NCBI GenBank assembly: GCA_037903475.1
Contig: JBAJFG010000015.1
Span: 2,780,431 to 2,844,430 of the forward strand
DNA: 64,000 nt
Direction: 5' to 3'
From: Ancylostoma caninum
Taxonomy: Eukaryota > Nematoda > Chromadorea > Rhabditida > Ancylostomatidae
The notes beneath the pieces were generated by a model. The model was not told where the DNA came from, did not search any database, and saw nothing but the letters and a program-made list of their open reading frames with translations. This document shows positions 22,308 to 34,651 of this stretch, piece by piece; within the stretch, counting starts at the first letter, position 1, and every line of letters starts with the position of its first letter. The translations under genes were made by a program, and so were the position numbers.

Positions 22308-22315
22308 TATATAAG
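22308..22315 (+). promoter_or_regulatory. TATA box, copy 2
   Basis: TATATAAG in the second copy of the duplicated segment, 17 bases before ATG at 22332. Confidence 0.45.
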
Positions 22316-22331
22316 CTTGCTGTAATTCGTA

Positions 22332-22655
22332 ATGAACGCCTTGGGACAAATCGTCAAACTTGTGCTCATGATCAGTCTCCATTTTGACTTTGGTATGGAA
22401 ATGCATGCAGGCGTCCCAAGATTAGATATATATTTTACCGCTGAATGCAACACATTTTCGATCAAATGGTTTTACTTCCTAGGTGTTCGTTGCAGTGGGA
22501 TAGAGTTGACATTGCGTGAGCACTTTTATTGCTTACTGCGACTATTTGCTCAGGTCTTTTTAAACGTATTTCTTTGGGATCGTTGGCTTGCGCAGCACTT
22601 TATGCTTGTGTATTGTCGATCAGCTTCTGGACCACTTGATTTGTCTAGAACCTGA
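22332..22655 (+). CDS. Possible small secreted protein downstream of duplicated TATA segment
   Basis: The frame begins MNALGQIVKLVLMISLHFDF, which resembles a signal peptide, then continues for 107 codons without a recognisable domain. A GTATGG donor lies just after the hydrophobic segment (near 22393), so only the first 20 or so codons may be a true exon. The next frame (22719-22919) could hold a later exon, but phases were not resolved. This is a hypothesis from the TATA box and hydrophobic start. Confidence 0.25.
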   Translation: MNALGQIVKLVLMISLHFDFGMEMHAGVPRLDIYFTAECNTFSIKWFYFLGVRCSGIELTLREHFYCLLRLFAQVFLNVFLWDRWLAQHFMLVYCRSASGPLDLSRT

Positions 22656-22919
22656 TTTCTTTTATGATACCTCTCTTACAGATGCGTTTTCGTTGACATC
22701 TTTGACGTTTGGTTTCTATTGTCTTATCGTTCTCCGAAGTCTGGAGGCAACACATTTGTGACAAGGTTCGTCTTGCGACCTAACGCCAACAAAATGACCA
22801 GACGAGCCCTGCCATTTGTATTGAACGTACAAGAACTGCCACCAAATGTATTGCCAACCAAAAGGACTATCAACTACGCAAAAATCTTGATAACATCGGG
22901 AGTAATACATTGGTGCTAA

Positions 22920-24780
22920 TCCTCAAAGTCCGCTGCCATACTGAATGTGCCGTCCTTGCCAGCTCCACGTCCGTTTGAGAATACGCTGAAAGAAATCCAT
23001 CATGTTATCCCAGTAAATGTACACGCAAACACACTCTTTCGCTTTTTTGTATTGGCAAACAATCTCATCACTTGTATTTCAAGAAAATGTGCCGCCAAGC
23101 TGAATTTCCACGAGAAAAATATATTGTTGAACATATCTTCCCCATGAAATTCACAACTTGCCTAAAACACCTGTGTAAATGCACCTATTTTCAAGCACTT
23201 CACATTTGCTTCTATAAATTCACCGTAATCTAATTGTTTCGGCGAACCACTATTTCGATAACGACTATTTTTGGAATATTTCGCACTACGAAATCTTTGT
23301 TCGCCCTTTCACCTCATGATTCCTTCTCCTTTAAACTGTGTAATTAGAAATAAGTTACAATTTATTTCAAGACAACTGCGGGGATTTCCATTATAGAAAT
23401 TTTGTGTTTTGAGGGGAAAGAGTTAGAAGCCTTGATGGAGATTTACACTCCATCTATTCAGGCTAGTGAGAGTATGCAAGTTTGATAATTAGAACGGAGC
23501 CTTTGAAGTTTTTTTTTAAATGTAAGACATTGTGTATCGTAACAGTTACCCCCCCCCCCCTTAGAGTCTAGGATCTTGCGAAGTTTCTGCTGATGAAACT
23601 CTTCAGGAACGCGTGGAATCTCTCTGGCTGCAGAATACATCATTGTCCATTACTTAGCTCGACTGATCACATGCATTCTTCTCTTTTTTCTCGAATATTA
23701 CTCGGCTTGAATTCTTTTTGAATGAGGACCGCTGACTTTGTTTGACATTTTCTCTTTTGTTCTGCAAAAAAGGACACATTTATTCTTCATATCTATTCAA
23801 AATTTCCTTTTAAGCGGCTTGAAATTGTTGAAGGAGGGTGTATCTGCTTAGCGGCGATTATCAACGGATAGTTCCTACGCCGCGAATAGGTTGCTGTGAA
23901 GACAGGAGGGGTTTGGAACGGAAAATATGAATGTCATGAGCTCTACCTAACTTTATTCTGTAAAGATAATTCGTAGTCGGGCATTCGCAATTCGATAGCG
24001 GCCCCTGAAACTGAAAAAAACCCTTCCATGAAAAACTAACCACACTTGAATGCTTCCCAATATTGGACTTCTTGAATCCGGCTTCAATCGATGTGGTTAG
24101 CTTAGCTTACTATTATGCATACAAGAAACGCGCTTTCTTAGTGTTTCAGTAGCAGAGATTGTACCCCGATCCTTGGTCGCTCCCATACACGAGAACAATA
24201 GCGGATGTCCCTAGTTAAGTGTGATATCGCTATTTAGCATTCCTGGCTACGCCTACTCTTGTAGTCCACTACTTCAATAACATCCCAAACCACCATATAC
24301 ATGATCTGAAGACGACTTCTCGTTTGACTAGACGCGCAGTGCTGTCTGCTCGCTGAAAAAAAAGGTTCTCCATGAAAATTTCGATAAATAATGAAGTATT
24401 AAAGAAATAGCTGAATGGGATACCAGAATTTTTGCATTAAACTCCACGCACAGTTGCTTCGCTACGTCGCGCTGCCTGGTATTTGTTTGCTACAGATCAC
24501 AGAGTAAAAATGGAGCAAGAAGAACGTGTGAGCCGAGAAAAAATTGTGAAAGATGAGATAGAAATTGAAATGAAAGGTTGCACAGGGAAGAAAACAAAAG
24601 TGTAGACCTGCTGCACATGAAATACGGCAGCCACGAAGTTTTTGCACATTGATTCTATCACATCTTTAATATATAGAGAACATTTGGGAGCAGAATAAAT
24701 AAGAAGAGTGGAATAGAAGCCAGAGCACTACAACTGCAAGGAAAAAACCAATAAGAAAACATGCACAACAAGAGAAAAAT
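22920..24780. other. No gene recognised
   Basis: AT-rich, with a 12-C tract at 23549-23560. Frames on either strand are short and unsupported. Confidence 0.4.
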
Positions 24781-24879
24781 AAAGGTCCCTTCGGCGGTGT
24801 TAACACATAACGGATAATACGACACACCGGTGGGTCGTATCCGTTTTATCCGTTTTTTCAGGGGGAGCTCCTCCAAGTT

Positions 24880-25600
24880 CTGCCCCTAGGGGTTATTCTA
24901 CCCGTTGAACACGGAAATGGCATCCATTTTGTACCGTAACTGCGATACTGTAGGATTACTGTAGTCATACTGTAGATAATGTTGATGTATTTTCTCACAG
25001 CATCTACAGCAAATTTGAACTTTGGGGTAACTTGACGTGCTGAACACGAAAACGCCATTCATCCTGCAACGTAGAGCAGTACTGTAAGGCTACTGTAGCG
25101 TTACCGTATGGTTACTGTAGGCATACTGTAGATGCATTTTGTTCACCAAATTCAGTGAAACTTTGGCAAGTGGGGTTATTTGACATGCCGAGCACGAATT
25201 TGACATTCTTTTTGCACCATAGCGCAGTACTGTAGTTACTGTAGGCATAGTGTAGATGCATTTTATTCACCAAATTCACTGGAACTTTGGAAGTGGGATT
25301 ATTTGACATGCTGGGCATGAATTTGACATTCAGATCCTGATGCAAAACCTTTCCCACAGTTCCTATAGTATGATTATAGTAACCCCGCAGCGATGCGATG
25401 CAGTAGACAATGGATATCATATTCTCAATCTGTAATCTATCAATCAATGTAAAATAACCGTCTTGTGCAAATTTTGGTTGAATTCTGATAGAAAAGTCTT
25501 TCTACAGTTTCTACAGTATACATACAGTAACACTTCAGAAGTGCTCTACCAAGTGGCATGTCAAATATGCCCTGATTCTCGCAACTCCGGTGAGAAACAA
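24880..25600. repeat. TACTGTAG-rich dispersed repeat block
   Basis: Many TACTGTAG/ACTGTAGGC words occur with two direct copies of a segment containing GATGCATTTTGTTCACCAAA and ATTTGACATGC (about 25126-25200 and 25254-25330). There is a reversed counterpart with CTACAGTATACATACAGTAA near 25510-25530. This resembles the TACTGTAG repeats known from Caenorhabditis genomes. No gene is seen in it. Confidence 0.65.
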
Positions 25601-26590
25601 GCGCAAACTCACTTTGGTACAAAGTGGTCCTTTAGCGGAAAATCTGCGTTGTCGCGATGTGTTAATGGATCTGGAACCAGACACAGTCACAAGCACGCTC
25701 GATGTTGTAGCGGTGGTGGTGGCTCAGAAACCCAAAGACTTTACCCATCGAATATAAGATATCGTTCTGAAATTCAATGAAAACTAGTTGATTTGTAGTA
25801 AAACAAACGTGAAACATGCAAGTCAGACCATCGACATCCCAGCGCACGTCGTTCTACTGCACTTGCCTCATATAGGGTGAATGTGCCCTTGTGTCAGCCT
25901 TGCTCGTTGGCCAATCCAGGTGTGCGCTTTCATGCAGGGAATTCTCGGGTGCACGAAAGCAGGTATTCTTCCACTCTCCCCCCCCCCCTTCCTCCAAACA
26001 GCTCTCCATCAGGGCAAACGGTGGGATTCCTAATGAAGGCTCAGTGCGTGTTTTCGGTCCACGCTCCAAACCCCGGACCAATTCCACTTTCACTCGAAGC
26101 CCACGAATGTCTCGGATACCCTGGAAATACACGTGTTTCTCTCCATTCTTCGCGTCAAGTAGCACATATCGTTCGGAAACATTATTTCGGAGTTATGTCT
26201 GCTAACCCGTAACTGCAGGTAACTTGGAAGGTAAATGGGATCTTGTCACAACGAATCGATTGATGTGTGTCTGAAGAACAAAGGATTGGTCTGAGCTATG
26301 AAGAAAAAAAAACTCAGAATCCCATTTTCTATCGAACAATTGTCGTAGGTGCTGTATTCAGGAGTGATTTAGATAGAGAAATTAATATTTTTAACAGTGA
26401 ATACCAGTCAAATTTTGACTTTGACTGCATGGATTCGTTCAATGCCCTAAATTTCCTTTTACCGCTCTGAACCCGCTGCTCTAAGCCAGATTTCGTTGCA
26501 AAGGTTGTTTATGTGGGACGTTCAGACCAATCTTCTGTTCAGACGGCTATTTTATGTTCGAGTTTGTTTATTAGGTAATAAAAGCTCAGT
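25600..26590. other. No gene recognised; GC-richer island
   Basis: About 25860-26170 is GC-richer with frames open on both strands and an 11-C tract at 25978-25988. No domain is recognised. Confidence 0.35.
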
Positions 26591-26674
26591 AAGTTGTTTT
26601 CTGTTTGCTCCGACCATGTTTGTTAAGCAACAAGAGCGCAGTAAGTTGTTTTCTGCTTGCTCCGACCATGTCTG
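26579..26674. repeat. Short direct repeat
   Basis: CAGTAAGTTGTTTTCTG followed by TTGCTCCGACCATGT occurs twice with about 55-bp spacing. Confidence 0.7.
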
Positions 26675-26689
26675 GAGTTTTCTCCGTAT

Positions 26690-29600
26690 TTAATAGCTTC
26701 TGTAAGTTCAAGCGCATTCATGACTAATACGGCGATTTCATGGAAATGCCGCGAAGTGCACGTTAATACATTTTACGCTTTTGACTTGAAGGTGCTCCTT
26801 GCTCAGATTCTTGTAAAAGTTCTTGATTCTTTCTTCTTCTTTTTTTCTTTTTCTTCTTGATTTTCTTAAATTCTTGATTCTTGATTGTAAAAGCCCTATT
26901 TAGACGATTGAAGAAAATCGTCTAACAGAATTGTCAGCCTTTCTTTTTCAATCTAGCAGCCAGTAGTTCTCCCTTCCTACTTTATTTCGTTCTTTATTTC
27001 GATCACTCTTCTTCTTAGGTTATTTCTTGTTCATCTTGTTAGCTTGTTTGGCTACCCCATATAGCTATTGGTGTATCCACTCTGGTGGCAAAAATTTTAT
27101 GCTCTGCAAATATCCTGATTCGGCTCGCACTTCGAGTATTACACATCTATGTTTGGGTAAGTAGCTGAATAAATACTACTTACTGGTTAACAAACGACTG
27201 ATGAAATGTGAAATTGGAGCTCGTGCAGAAACGCTTCTACTTGACATTACTATGGACAAATTGGTGCAGCGACGTTAGCATACACCCCCTAATGAACGGT
27301 AGCACTGAAAATGTAGAAATCTTACCTGCAATGCTGATGCTCGCTCAATTGTAGTGGGTTCTCACAGGAGAGTGTTACATTATTGAGAAAAGCAGTGCGA
27401 TTGATGCGCATGCTTATGAAAAGGACAAACCTTATGTACAGGTGCGTAAGGCATCTTGTTAGGTTTATTGAAAAATTGAATTCCATACAAAGCTCTGTAT
27501 AAAGTGCTCAGCACGGTTACTTCAGGCATTGCGTAACCACTCTGCCATGAAATAGCTTTTAACATTCGTTTCCTTTTCCTGTACTCGAGATTTTGCTGCA
27601 TGTCATATGATTGTTTTAGTACTTTGCAATATACTATGCAATATACTGTACTTGTTCTAAGACGCGATTTGTAACCCATTACATCTGCTGTCCTTCAGTT
27701 GGAATGTTTTTCTTCAATGACAAAAAACTTCAACGGGCATTAACTTTTTGCGGTACACATGTTTCATAATGTTTCACAGTGACACTTCTGCACCTCTAGA
27801 CAGCGACAAGATGGATCGCTTGGTCACTTCGTCATTTGATCACTAACGTCCGGTTGCTCACTCAATTTTGACTTCTTCTCCAAGTTTACATCAAGTTGCA
27901 CGCTAGCTGAGCACATTTCCTTGCTAGTCCTTTCACGGAAACGTTTCTGATAACGCCAGGTGACAGCACTGCCAAAACTATTTTTTCGAGTTCGAAAAGG
28001 GTAATGTAACAGTATGAGCACATCCATTCTTATTGCGTTGCATGCAAAATATTACTATTCTAAGAGTTACAGGGAGAACTTCATTCATAGTCGTTACTTG
28101 GTGACGCAATATGTCAAAGTTCCTATTTGTGGATGAGCAGCTGACATGGGAACAAAGTGCAGGCTTGCGTAGGATTGTTGTGTTCACTGAATTAAACTAC
28201 AACTGTTATGGTTTTCGTCACTGATATTAGAAATGACATTTCTAATATCAATGACGTATTAGAAAGACATATTAGAAATTTCATGACCCCCATCACTGAA
28301 ATAATCATGTACTGCTTACTAGAAACAGTTACGGTTGAGGATCAATGAGTGCTTACGCTGATATTACATCCGTATAGAACCTGTCACATACATAGTTCTC
28401 AGGTGCTGTTCAAGAAATAACTTTGTCGTCGTAGTAAATTGATCCATCCCCGAGACAGTTCCCGAACACAAGTTCAGGGATTTCTCCCGAAACTGAGAGC
28501 ATTTTTGTTTCCAAAAACCTCTAGTTAAAAAAAACCTAAGCAATTCAAATCTTATAAATAAAGAGAGTACGGGTGCTAGTACAATTAGTTTTAGGCTCTT
28601 GCAGCCTGGGTCTCTACTCCTTTCCAACTAATAAGCATATGACTAAGGAACAATATTATTAGTATTGGTCTAGAGATGTGTTCGGACTTATCCCGAGGGA
28701 TAGACGAGGATGCATGTAGCTCAAACGTTTGTTGGCGGAGTGGGGTGCATGCCGGAGATGACGAGGGCATAGATGCATAGTGCTCACAATTAATGGAGAA
28801 TCTTAGCTGCGAGCTGAGTTTGCAAGCGAAAGCTGAGGGAAAATATTAAGTTGTCCCATAAATAATGGCCGTTTTGATGGTGCGCAAGGTGCGTAACTCA
28901 GTCCAGAGTTGAGATTTTCCTTTGGAATAAAAAGTATTATGATCAGCGCTTCCTGCACATTTCAGCAATAGCGCGAAACTTATGTAAGGAAAAAAGCCTA
29001 AATCACAGGAGTCAACGAAGTGCGAAAGGACATTTTTGACTACACATTGATTGACATGAATTTTCTAGCCGAAAACTAGGTTCACCGCAAGCTCGAAAGG
29101 ATGCTCTATTAGGCAAAGGTCTGGCTAACATAGTAATACAAGAGAAGCCTCACTCAGAGAAATTGTACTTAGTAGGATGTGAACCTGTGTGGATTTGCCC
29201 GCCCCGCCAGTGGACATACGCTTCTTCGGCTCACCAAAACTGAGGCATTTTTAACCGAATCTCGAAGCCGAGCACCAAGTGCTAATAGGCAGGGCATTTA
29301 GTAAATAATATTCTTGGCTTGGTCTAGCTACTGTCGAACACCTCGAGCAGTAATCCATCTATCAGAAAAAAAACCTTTTTCTGGGCAGTCGAGGTTTGTT
29401 GAATATATCCAGATCTCCCTTAGTGATACAAACGGAACAAAAGTCCATTTTAATAAAAAATGTCTACTCATCACTTAAAAAGGCCCACTTTTCCGGAAAA
29501 TTTCGCATCAGTGTTTATTAGAGGAATTAAAGTAAATGGTGTCACAAGTTAAGCACTCACCGACAATGCTTCTCTTCAAAATCCACTTTGCCCATTTTTT

Positions 29601-30980
29601 GCCATGTTTGGCTGCCAAGAACGCAGAGCGACCAGTGATTTAGTTGCGTCCAACCTAGCTGCTAATATTTTTACGGACTGTTTCAAAATTCTCGTCTCGC
29701 AGCCAGAACTATGCTTTTTCAGAATTCTCATTTCGCCGCCAGAACTTTCCTTTCTGACAAGTTTCGTGACCATCACCTGGTTAAATTTGAGAACTCGTAT
29801 CGTTCTGGAAGTGTTTCTCTAGTCATAGCTTCTGAGCGCTTACAACACGACTACCTGGCCAAATGCAAAACTAACACCAAATCTGGCTTTTATCCTGTTA
29901 GGGCAAAAAATAGTCGAAAAATTGGGAGAACACAAAAACCATGTTTTGCCTCATCGTACAATTCTACAGGAACCATAGAAAGGGTAATAGAGAAAGCCTT
30001 TGTAGGATACGGGCAGAGCAGGTCTTGCTCTTCATAATGGTCTAAAGCTTGTCTATCTAGCTTCTGTATTAATAGATCTATGAAATTCCAAAAATTCATT
30101 ACTTGGTTGCTGTAGTGAAAAGTTACTATAGCTATTGCAATAGACGACATTCGGTACCTTACCGTGTGTTTGATTTAGTGTGCTTTGACAAAGTTCTTGC
30201 GAAGTTGACCTATCATTTTGGCACCAGTAATGTCGGCATGGCTCAGAAATGATTTTCCATTCACTACTATTGTCAAGCAAACCAATGGGGAAAAGCAGTA
30301 ATGGATCCGATGCAACGTCCTTGGAATGTAAGCTGTAAGCGAAAGAGCAAAGATTATAGCCTAAAGAGATTCAAAGATTCTATGATCAGCATCTCTGACA
30401 ACATTAATGGAAAGTTCATAGGTAAACCACGGAAATTAAATAAACGAAAGACCCCACTCATCACGCCAGCATGGAAGGGGGCTAATTTACTTGTGCACTC
30501 TACTATGCTACCACATCCTCTACTTGTTCATCTATCTATCGTAAGCAAACGAACAAGAGGAACACTGGTTCCCCTAAGACTTTTCCCTACATTTATGCAC
30601 TTATGATGAAGCATGAAAAATCGATTCATTTTACAGGGTTCTCATCACATCTGTGAATCTTGAAGAACTCATTCCTATACTGAGTTTCGTGTTAATCGCA
30701 TTTATTATTGCCTTGGTTTCTATTCATTACAGTATGAATGAAGTGGATTTGTTTTATTGATAATGAAAGTTGGAGGAACAACCGTAGTATCTAGAATGAT
30801 GTTGTTTGATCAACTTGATGTAATTGATGTAAAATTGTAAAAATAGAATTGCAATAAACACATTCTATATGAATGGCTTTCCAGCACTTCGAAAAAATTC
30901 TGAAAGAAATTAGCTTCATACATTCCTCGTTAAATAGATTGTTCTTCCTATTCTCGATAATGTCATAATAACGCATACGT
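26690..30980. other. No gene recognised
   Basis: Long AT-rich stretch. A pyrimidine-rich TTCTT tract lies at about 26818-26885 and a small palindrome at 28224-28250. Frames such as 29711-30037 and 30301-30606 lack motifs and splice support. Confidence 0.35.
28224..28250. repeat. 27-bp hairpin palindrome
   Basis: GATATTAGAAATG, one A, then the exact reverse complement. A related ATATTAGAAA word follows at about 28269. Confidence 0.8.
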
Positions 30981-31650
30981 ATGGTCTGTAACTTCCTGTC
31001 TCTAGCTAGATATGTTTCATGGATGTGCTCGGTAAGAGAAAAAACGTCGAACCCTCAAAAGTATAAGAACTGACGCTCATGTTTGAAAAAGGATTGAATA
31101 AATATTTGTTTGTCTCTGAACCAAGCTGTTCCGCTTGGACGCTTAGCAGTCTTCTTCTTGAATTCTTTGCTTCTGTTTGTGTTTCTGCGGCTAATCCACG
31201 AGATCGCCATATTGCTAAGCACGAGGTCTACAATAAAAAATAACACACTCTAAAATCTCAGCTTGTTGAGCGATCAGCGTTGAGTGAGCGGGTTGGGCTC
31301 TCCAATACAAATATTATTCAGTTTACAGAAACATTGAATCGGCACAAAAACCCTCTCACTTTTTTCTCCTAGGTTCAGAGTACGAGGAGATAACATCAAG
31401 TAAACATTACTTAGTTACAGATAAGTTATATAGACAGGTGACGGATTGTATCATTTCTCTTGTCTCTTCTTTTGCATCCATAAAATGATATTCTTCATGT
31501 TTTCTAGTTCCTCAAGTTTTTTTTCAACGTCTTTATCAGATATATTTCGAGCGTTCTTTTGAAGGGACGGAAAAAACAGGAGTTTGACTTCTTGGTTTGA
31601 GCGCTTTTTGGTCCAATGCCTTCTTAAACACAACGCATCGGGTTCTGAGG
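30980..31650 (-). other. Possible minus-strand exons, unrecognised
   Basis: Minus frame 31451-31633 ends with a charged, probably helical stretch (DKDVEKKLEELENMKNIILW) and has coding-like composition. A second open stretch (about 31010-31232) follows a TTTTATTGTAG acceptor. I could not join them in phase or assign a family. They may be the 3' end of an unknown gene or chance. Confidence 0.2.
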
Positions 31651-31655
31651 ATTTT

Positions 31656-31662
31656 GTATAAA
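31656..31662 (+). promoter_or_regulatory. TATA-like box
   Basis: GTATAAAG, with a second GCTATAAAG about 18 bases later, 30-55 bases before the ATG at 31710. Confidence 0.35.
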
Positions 31663-31708
31663 GGCTGTCAAGGCTATAAAGAAGTATCCCGGAAGTGTAT
31701 ACGTTCTT

Positions 31709-31936
31709 ATGGCTCTAACCTACCTGACGAATGTTGAATTGAAAGATGTAACGTACACGTTTCCATTTGGAAAATGCGTGTTGTTTCCATCAACTACACA
31801 AGAAATATTACGCAATCTTCCTCAATTTCAAAATCTCCTCTACTCATGGGGGTTGTCCGAACAAAAGAGAAATGTCTGTCTGGAACCACAGTCGTTTAAC
31901 ACATTGTTCGTGAGTATTGTACTAATTTCATGCTAA
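31709..31936 (+). CDS. Possible first exon of an unknown gene
   Basis: ATG at 31709-31711 opens a frame with a Thr/Leu/Phe mix (ELKDVTYTFPFGKCVLFPST, EILRNLPQFQNLLYSW). It reaches a good GTGAGT donor near 31910, after SFNTLF. TATA-like boxes sit just upstream. Composition and donor suggest a genuine exon, but I recognise no domain and see no matching second exon before the foldback element at 32612. Confidence 0.3.
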   Translation: MALTYLTNVELKDVTYTFPFGKCVLFPSTTQEILRNLPQFQNLLYSWGLSEQKRNVCLEPQSFNTLFVSIVLISC

Positions 31937-31978
31937 AATGCTGCGAACTAGTTCAAAAATATGGTCCAGTAGTAAAAG

Positions 31979-32002
31979 GCGCGGCTCACCGGTGAGCCGC
32001 GC
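31979..32002. repeat. Perfect 24-bp GC-rich palindrome
   Basis: GCGCGGCTCACC joined directly to its reverse complement, in AT-rich surroundings. Confidence 0.85.
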
Positions 32003-32611
32003 GGTCGTCAGTGCGTCGGGGATGCCCAAAATGTGCTCTCCATTACTTCAGCTGCTTCCTGCCAGTTGTGCTGCATGACAAAGCTTGCATTTCTCACAAT
32101 CAGTGCAGTAACGTTTGCCGGCTTCGAGATATTTATTTACGTAAATGCTAAGACGTGAAGGAAATCTCTAGCACTGTGGGGTGTACAGAACATGGGCCGG
32201 AACAACTATTAATCCCTCTAAGCTTCTATTTCTGTTTCTCCCATGCATTTTCTTAACGCCAGGTACGATCCATGGAAAAGTGTAATACTTTAGCAGAGGA
32301 AAAGGTACTTTCCATCAATTTTACTCCTTCTCTGAATTTTGCCAAAACATCGAGTGTAGCAAGGAGTGTTCTTTGAAAGATGAAGTGCGGATCGCTAATT
32401 CAACTTAGGCGTCAGAGTTGTTACTACTTCAATTCCTTTTTCTAAAATTTTTACTTCCTCAAGAGTTGCTCTATTTCACGACTTGTCGATTCTTTTGTGT
32501 TTCCTGGAGGTGTTTGTAATGTTTGCATCAAATAAATAAATAAATAAATTATTATGTGTCTTTTCTTAAAAGGTCGCATCGTGGAACCTTACATTGCAAT
32601 AAATGGATGTA

Positions 32612-34210
32612 CAGTGCGTGTCAAAACTTTACGCCCACCCTAAAAATTCGTCGTTTCGGGCAAGGATCAAGCTTTCTCGAGTAATGGCGTTCACTGTCGT
32701 TTTCAGCGTGCTTAAAAACCCTGGAAACTTTCTCCAAGTCTTTTCTAGATGATCCTCTAATTTTTTATTAGTTTTTGAAAGGAAAATGCCGCGGTTCAAA
32801 ACTTTACGCCCACTCTTGAAAATGTCGATTACGGAGGAGAGGAGTTGCGAATAAGTGGGGAGATGATACAAACTGATGTAGTAGCACTCAAGAAGACTTC
32901 AGGTAACCTTACGGAGCAGTCAAAATCAATGCCGAAGGTATTTTACCTGTCACTGACTGAGCAAACTCTCCCCCGAGCAAGTGTGAACAGGAAGACTTTT
33001 TTTTTTTTAAAGACTTTAGGTGGTTGCAGACACTTAGGTGATATTTCCATGAATAATCTTAATACGTATAGATGGAAAAGGTAACACTAGAACACATTTC
33101 AAGGTCGACACGATGGCCATATCACCCGTCTGGTCCTTCTCTTTCACAGTGTCGACCGAGAAAATCAGCATTAAATTCCCGCTAACTGTTTTCAAATCGA
33201 CCATTCTCTTCGCATATCAGCATTTGAGGACATTTGAAGCAGGAACACAATGCCTGTCCTCCGGCGGACGCCACGCCACCCTTGGGGTCGAATGATTTTG
33301 CTAGACACAACATGAACAGAATGTAGGCTTGGGCGGCATTTTTCATAGTGTTTATTAACATGCAAGATGTCACTCATAACTTTAAAAGCGCTGTTCATTC
33401 ATGTTAGTAGAAGACAGGCAACGATTTTCCAGACCGAATCTTGCATTGCTATAGGGATTTATGAGGGAAATGGGAGGTTTCTTTTTCGCCGCAACTTTGG
33501 CGGTTGAACATCGATGGTCAGTACAGACCACTAATATCGGAATTGCGCAGATAGGATTCCGATGGACTTAGCTATTCATAGCAGTGCTCTACAAAGGCCT
33601 TTGCTCTCATATTTTCTCCAACACAACGTCCATAACTTCGCCAGGATCACGACTTGGGGCATCTTCCTCGGCCGACACTGTGGACGAAGAGAACCAGGCG
33701 GATGATATGGTCGTCGTGTCATCCTTGAAATGTGTCCTAGTGTGTCCTTTCTCATCTATGCGTATTAAGATTATTCATGGAAATATCAGCTAAGTGTCTG
33801 CGACCACCCGAACTCTTTAAAAAAATTTGTTCTGTTCACACTTGTTCGGGGGAGAGTTTGCTCAGTCAGTGACAGGTAAAATACCTTCGGCATTGATTTT
33901 GACTGCTCCATAAGGTTACCTAAAGTCTTCTTGAGCGCTACTACATCAGTTCGTATCTTTTCCCTGCTTATTCGCCATTACTCTCCTCCGTAATCGACAT
34001 TTTCAAGAGCGGGCGTAAAGTTTTGAACCGCGGCATTTTCCTTTCAAAAACTAATAAAAAATTAGAGGATCATCTAGAAAAGACTTGGAGAAAGTTTCCA
34101 GGGTTTTTAAGCACGCTGAAAACGACAGTGAACGCCATTACTCGAGAAAGCTTAATCCTTGCCCGAAACGACGAATTTTTAGGGTGGGCGTAAAGTTTTG
34201 ACACGCACTG
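32612..34210. mobile_element. Giant foldback element 1 (TA-flanked)
   Basis: The ends are CAGTGCGTGTCAAAACTTTA and its reverse complement, each next to a TA dinucleotide (32610-32611, 34211-34212). Together they form a TA target duplication like Tc1/mariner elements. The two arms (about 32612-33164 and 33667-34210) are near-perfect reverse complements over about 550 bp, around a loop of about 500 bp. Each arm repeats the terminal word AAAACTTTACGCCCAC a second time (near 32797 and 34016). No transposase is visible; the short minus frame in the left arm is a by-product. It resembles a very long MITE or foldback transposon. Confidence 0.85.
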
Positions 34211-34219
34211 TATGAATGC

Positions 34220-34640
34220 ATTGTATTCATCGACTCATGTCTACGTACTAGTTTTGTTTGGAAAAGTCAGACGATTATTAGGTCAAAAATGTCATTAGAC
34301 AGATTATGTCGTTAAAAACTCAATAAAACTCAAATCCTACGTCCTTTCATTCGCTATTAATTTTTTCCTACACCTTCTAGACAGCTCTGTGCCATGTTAC
34401 ATAGACCAATGACGGAGTCGCATTCTGAGAGTAAACGTTCATGTGTTTTTTGTGTTCTCTGATGTCCTCTGTTCGAATATCTAAATCTGAGACCTTCAGT
34501 AGTCCTTTTTTGCACGGAAGCAGTTGTATTCCTTCTCTTTGTAGTACATACATATTTTTCACGTTGATTGTGCCCAATTCCTTTTAATCGTGAGTCACTT
34601 ATTCACTTCAAGAGCTTGTTTGAGATCCTTTTCACGTTTT
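34220..34640. other. No gene recognised
   Basis: AT-rich spacer between two TA-flanked elements. Confidence 0.4.
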
Positions 34641-34651
34641 TATCACTATTA

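Larger units (their letters stand above)
21774..22360 (+). repeat. Direct duplication of a TATA-bearing promoter-like segment
   Basis: About 210 bp (21774-21985) recurs at 22151-22360 with few differences, including TTTCTACAAAATCCAGAATT, CATCGAATCTAATAGGACCC, a TATATAAG box (21933-21940 and 22308-22315) and GCCTTGGGACAAATCGTCAA. Similarity ends a few codons after the presumed start, as if a promoter and first-exon edge were duplicated. Confidence 0.85.

Noticed and set aside
32629..32871. 80-codon minus frame in foldback element 1
   Set aside because: It is repeated in the mirrored arm as part of the inverted repeat and shows no transposase motif; likely incidental, though a transposase scrap cannot be excluded.
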